Shown here in pieces: positions 63,191-64,000 of a DNA stretch of 64,000 nucleotides. Every line of letters starts with the position of its first letter. Within the stretch, counting starts at the first letter, position 1. Origin of the DNA: Prorocentrum cordatum (taxonomy: Eukaryota; Sar; Dinophyceae; Prorocentrales; Prorocentraceae); contig CAUYUJ010020726.1 of assembly GCA_963575745.1 (NCBI GenBank), positions 83,469 through 147,468 of the forward strand, read 5' to 3'. The position numbers and the translations under genes were made by a program. The notes beneath the pieces are model-generated. The model saw only the letters and a list, made by a program, of their open reading frames with translations, was not told the DNA's origin and searched no databases.

Positions 63191-63354
63191 CATCCCGGAG
63201 ACGCGCCAGACAGCGAGACAACACAAGGACCCGCCGCAGCATCCCGCGCGCCTGCTGGGCGGTTCGCGGCCAGGCGGGGGCAGCCGCGCAGCAATTGCAG
63301 CGCCTCGGAGGACAGGGAGGTCTCGCGCGACCGCGGGAGTGCCCGCCCGCTTTT
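63191..63354. other. unassigned GC-rich segment between repeats
   Basis: All frames are open on one strand or another. The + strand reading with RQRDNTRTRRSIPRACWAVR is no better than the minus-strand reading. I make no gene call. Confidence 0.3.
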
Positions 63355-63444
63355 CTCCTCCTCCTCCTCCCCCTCCCTCCTCCTCCTCCTCCTCCTCCTC
63401 CTCCTCCTCCTCCTCCTCCTCCTCCTCCTCCTCCTCCTCCTCCT
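63355..63444. repeat. (TCC)n microsatellite upstream of an exon
   Basis: CCT/TCC triplets, nearly uninterrupted from 63374 to 63444. Confidence 0.95.
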
Positions 63445-63445
63445 C

Positions 63446-63748
63446 GCGCGACCCGGGAGTGCCAGCCCTCGCCGGGAATGGGCGGCTCTGTCGCCCCGGG
63501 CTGCGTCGAGGACAGGACGGGGCCCCCGTTCCTGATGCCGCGCGCGGATGGCGGCGCGCGCCGCCGGGGCTGAGGACCACGGCTTACCGTCCGGGCCGGC
63601 GGGGAGCAGCGTGACCTTGGACTCGGCGTCCTACGAAAGGAGTGTCAAGCCAGAGGGCGCGCCTTCCGCTGCGTCGGCCAGACTGCGTAGCACGGTGGCG
63701 TATCGATCTTGTGTGGAGGGCTCCCAAGCTGCTTGTAAGCAAGTTTGA
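63446..63748 (+). CDS. candidate coding segment(s), unknown
   Basis: After the TCC tract one frame reads PGMGGSVAPGCVEDRTGPPF, then LMPRADGGA, to about 63570. Another frame then reads GSSVTLDSASYERSVKPEGA, then PSAASARLRSTVAYRSCVEG, to TGA 63746-63748. Two exons or one shifted frame are possible. No domain is recognised. From 63749 to the window end nothing is supportable. Confidence 0.3.
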
Positions 63749-64000
63749 AGTGTGGAGGGCGCCTGCAACCGCGCATCTATGTGCGCAGGCGACTCTGCGG
63801 ACGAGATTGCCTCCAGCAGCCCCGGGCGCGGAGCTAACAGCTGTCGGGCGCCCAGTCGATCCGCCGTCGAAGAACTGTCCGAGTGAGCCGCCCAAGGGAC
63901 GGCTTGCGCCTCGGTCTGGCTGTCGCGCGGACGCGCCTAGACGTGGAGCTGGAGGCCGCCAGGCTGAAGTCCCCAGTGGCACTCCGCGTTCGGCAAATCG

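Overview
This is nuclear DNA from a eukaryote, and everything points to a dinoflagellate. The sequence is GC-rich and dense in microsatellites, minisatellites and fold-back elements. Genes are widely spaced and split into small exons. One clear intron starts with GC, and others have irregular borders. Two neighbouring introns are near copies of each other (introner-like). A 13-base match to the 3' end of the dinoflagellate spliced leader sits at 42352-42364. No genus can be assigned from this alone. Many six-frame ORFs here are artefacts of GC-rich or repeat DNA, so I list only those with protein-like content.

Layout. 1-5.6 kb: decayed coding remnants in several frames, plus fold-back elements. 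5.6-6.9 kb: simple repeats and a short inverted-repeat element. 6.98-12.9 kb (+): a voltage-gated cation channel with EF-hands in three recognisable exons; its 3.3 kb first intron is filled with minisatellites and two fold-back families that also occur at 1.3 and 5.9 kb. 14.1-18.0 kb (-): a dead Ty1/copia-type retroelement with two later insertions. 18.05-23.4 kb: four copies of a repeat of about 1 kb around a tandem array of about 105 bp units.

23.4-37.7 kb (+): the most unusual part. A very long, almost continuous but frame-shifted coding region runs from a LINE-like post-reverse-transcriptase region through a zinc cluster, an RNase H-like domain, further Cys-rich segments and a UPF1-like superfamily 1 helicase with all motifs present, to a large Cys-rich protein with acidic and RG/W-rich parts. 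A repetitive 3' region follows, with several related A-rich tail modules. The hexamer CCTGGA is strongly enriched on the sense strand in all three codon phases.

37.7-46.4 kb: minisatellite blocks with conserved cores, a 933 bp tandem duplication, fold-back elements, the relict spliced leader, and weak coding segments at 39.97-41.3 kb. 46.6-48.8 kb (+): a serine/threonine protein kinase interrupted by an introner-like intron and by a hairpin element. 48.8-64 kb: scattered small candidate exons, several immediately downstream of (GGA)n or (CCT)n tracts, among composite repeats, three successive minisatellite arrays and a 100 bp assembly gap at 58901-59000. Whether these exons belong to one gene cannot be decided here.
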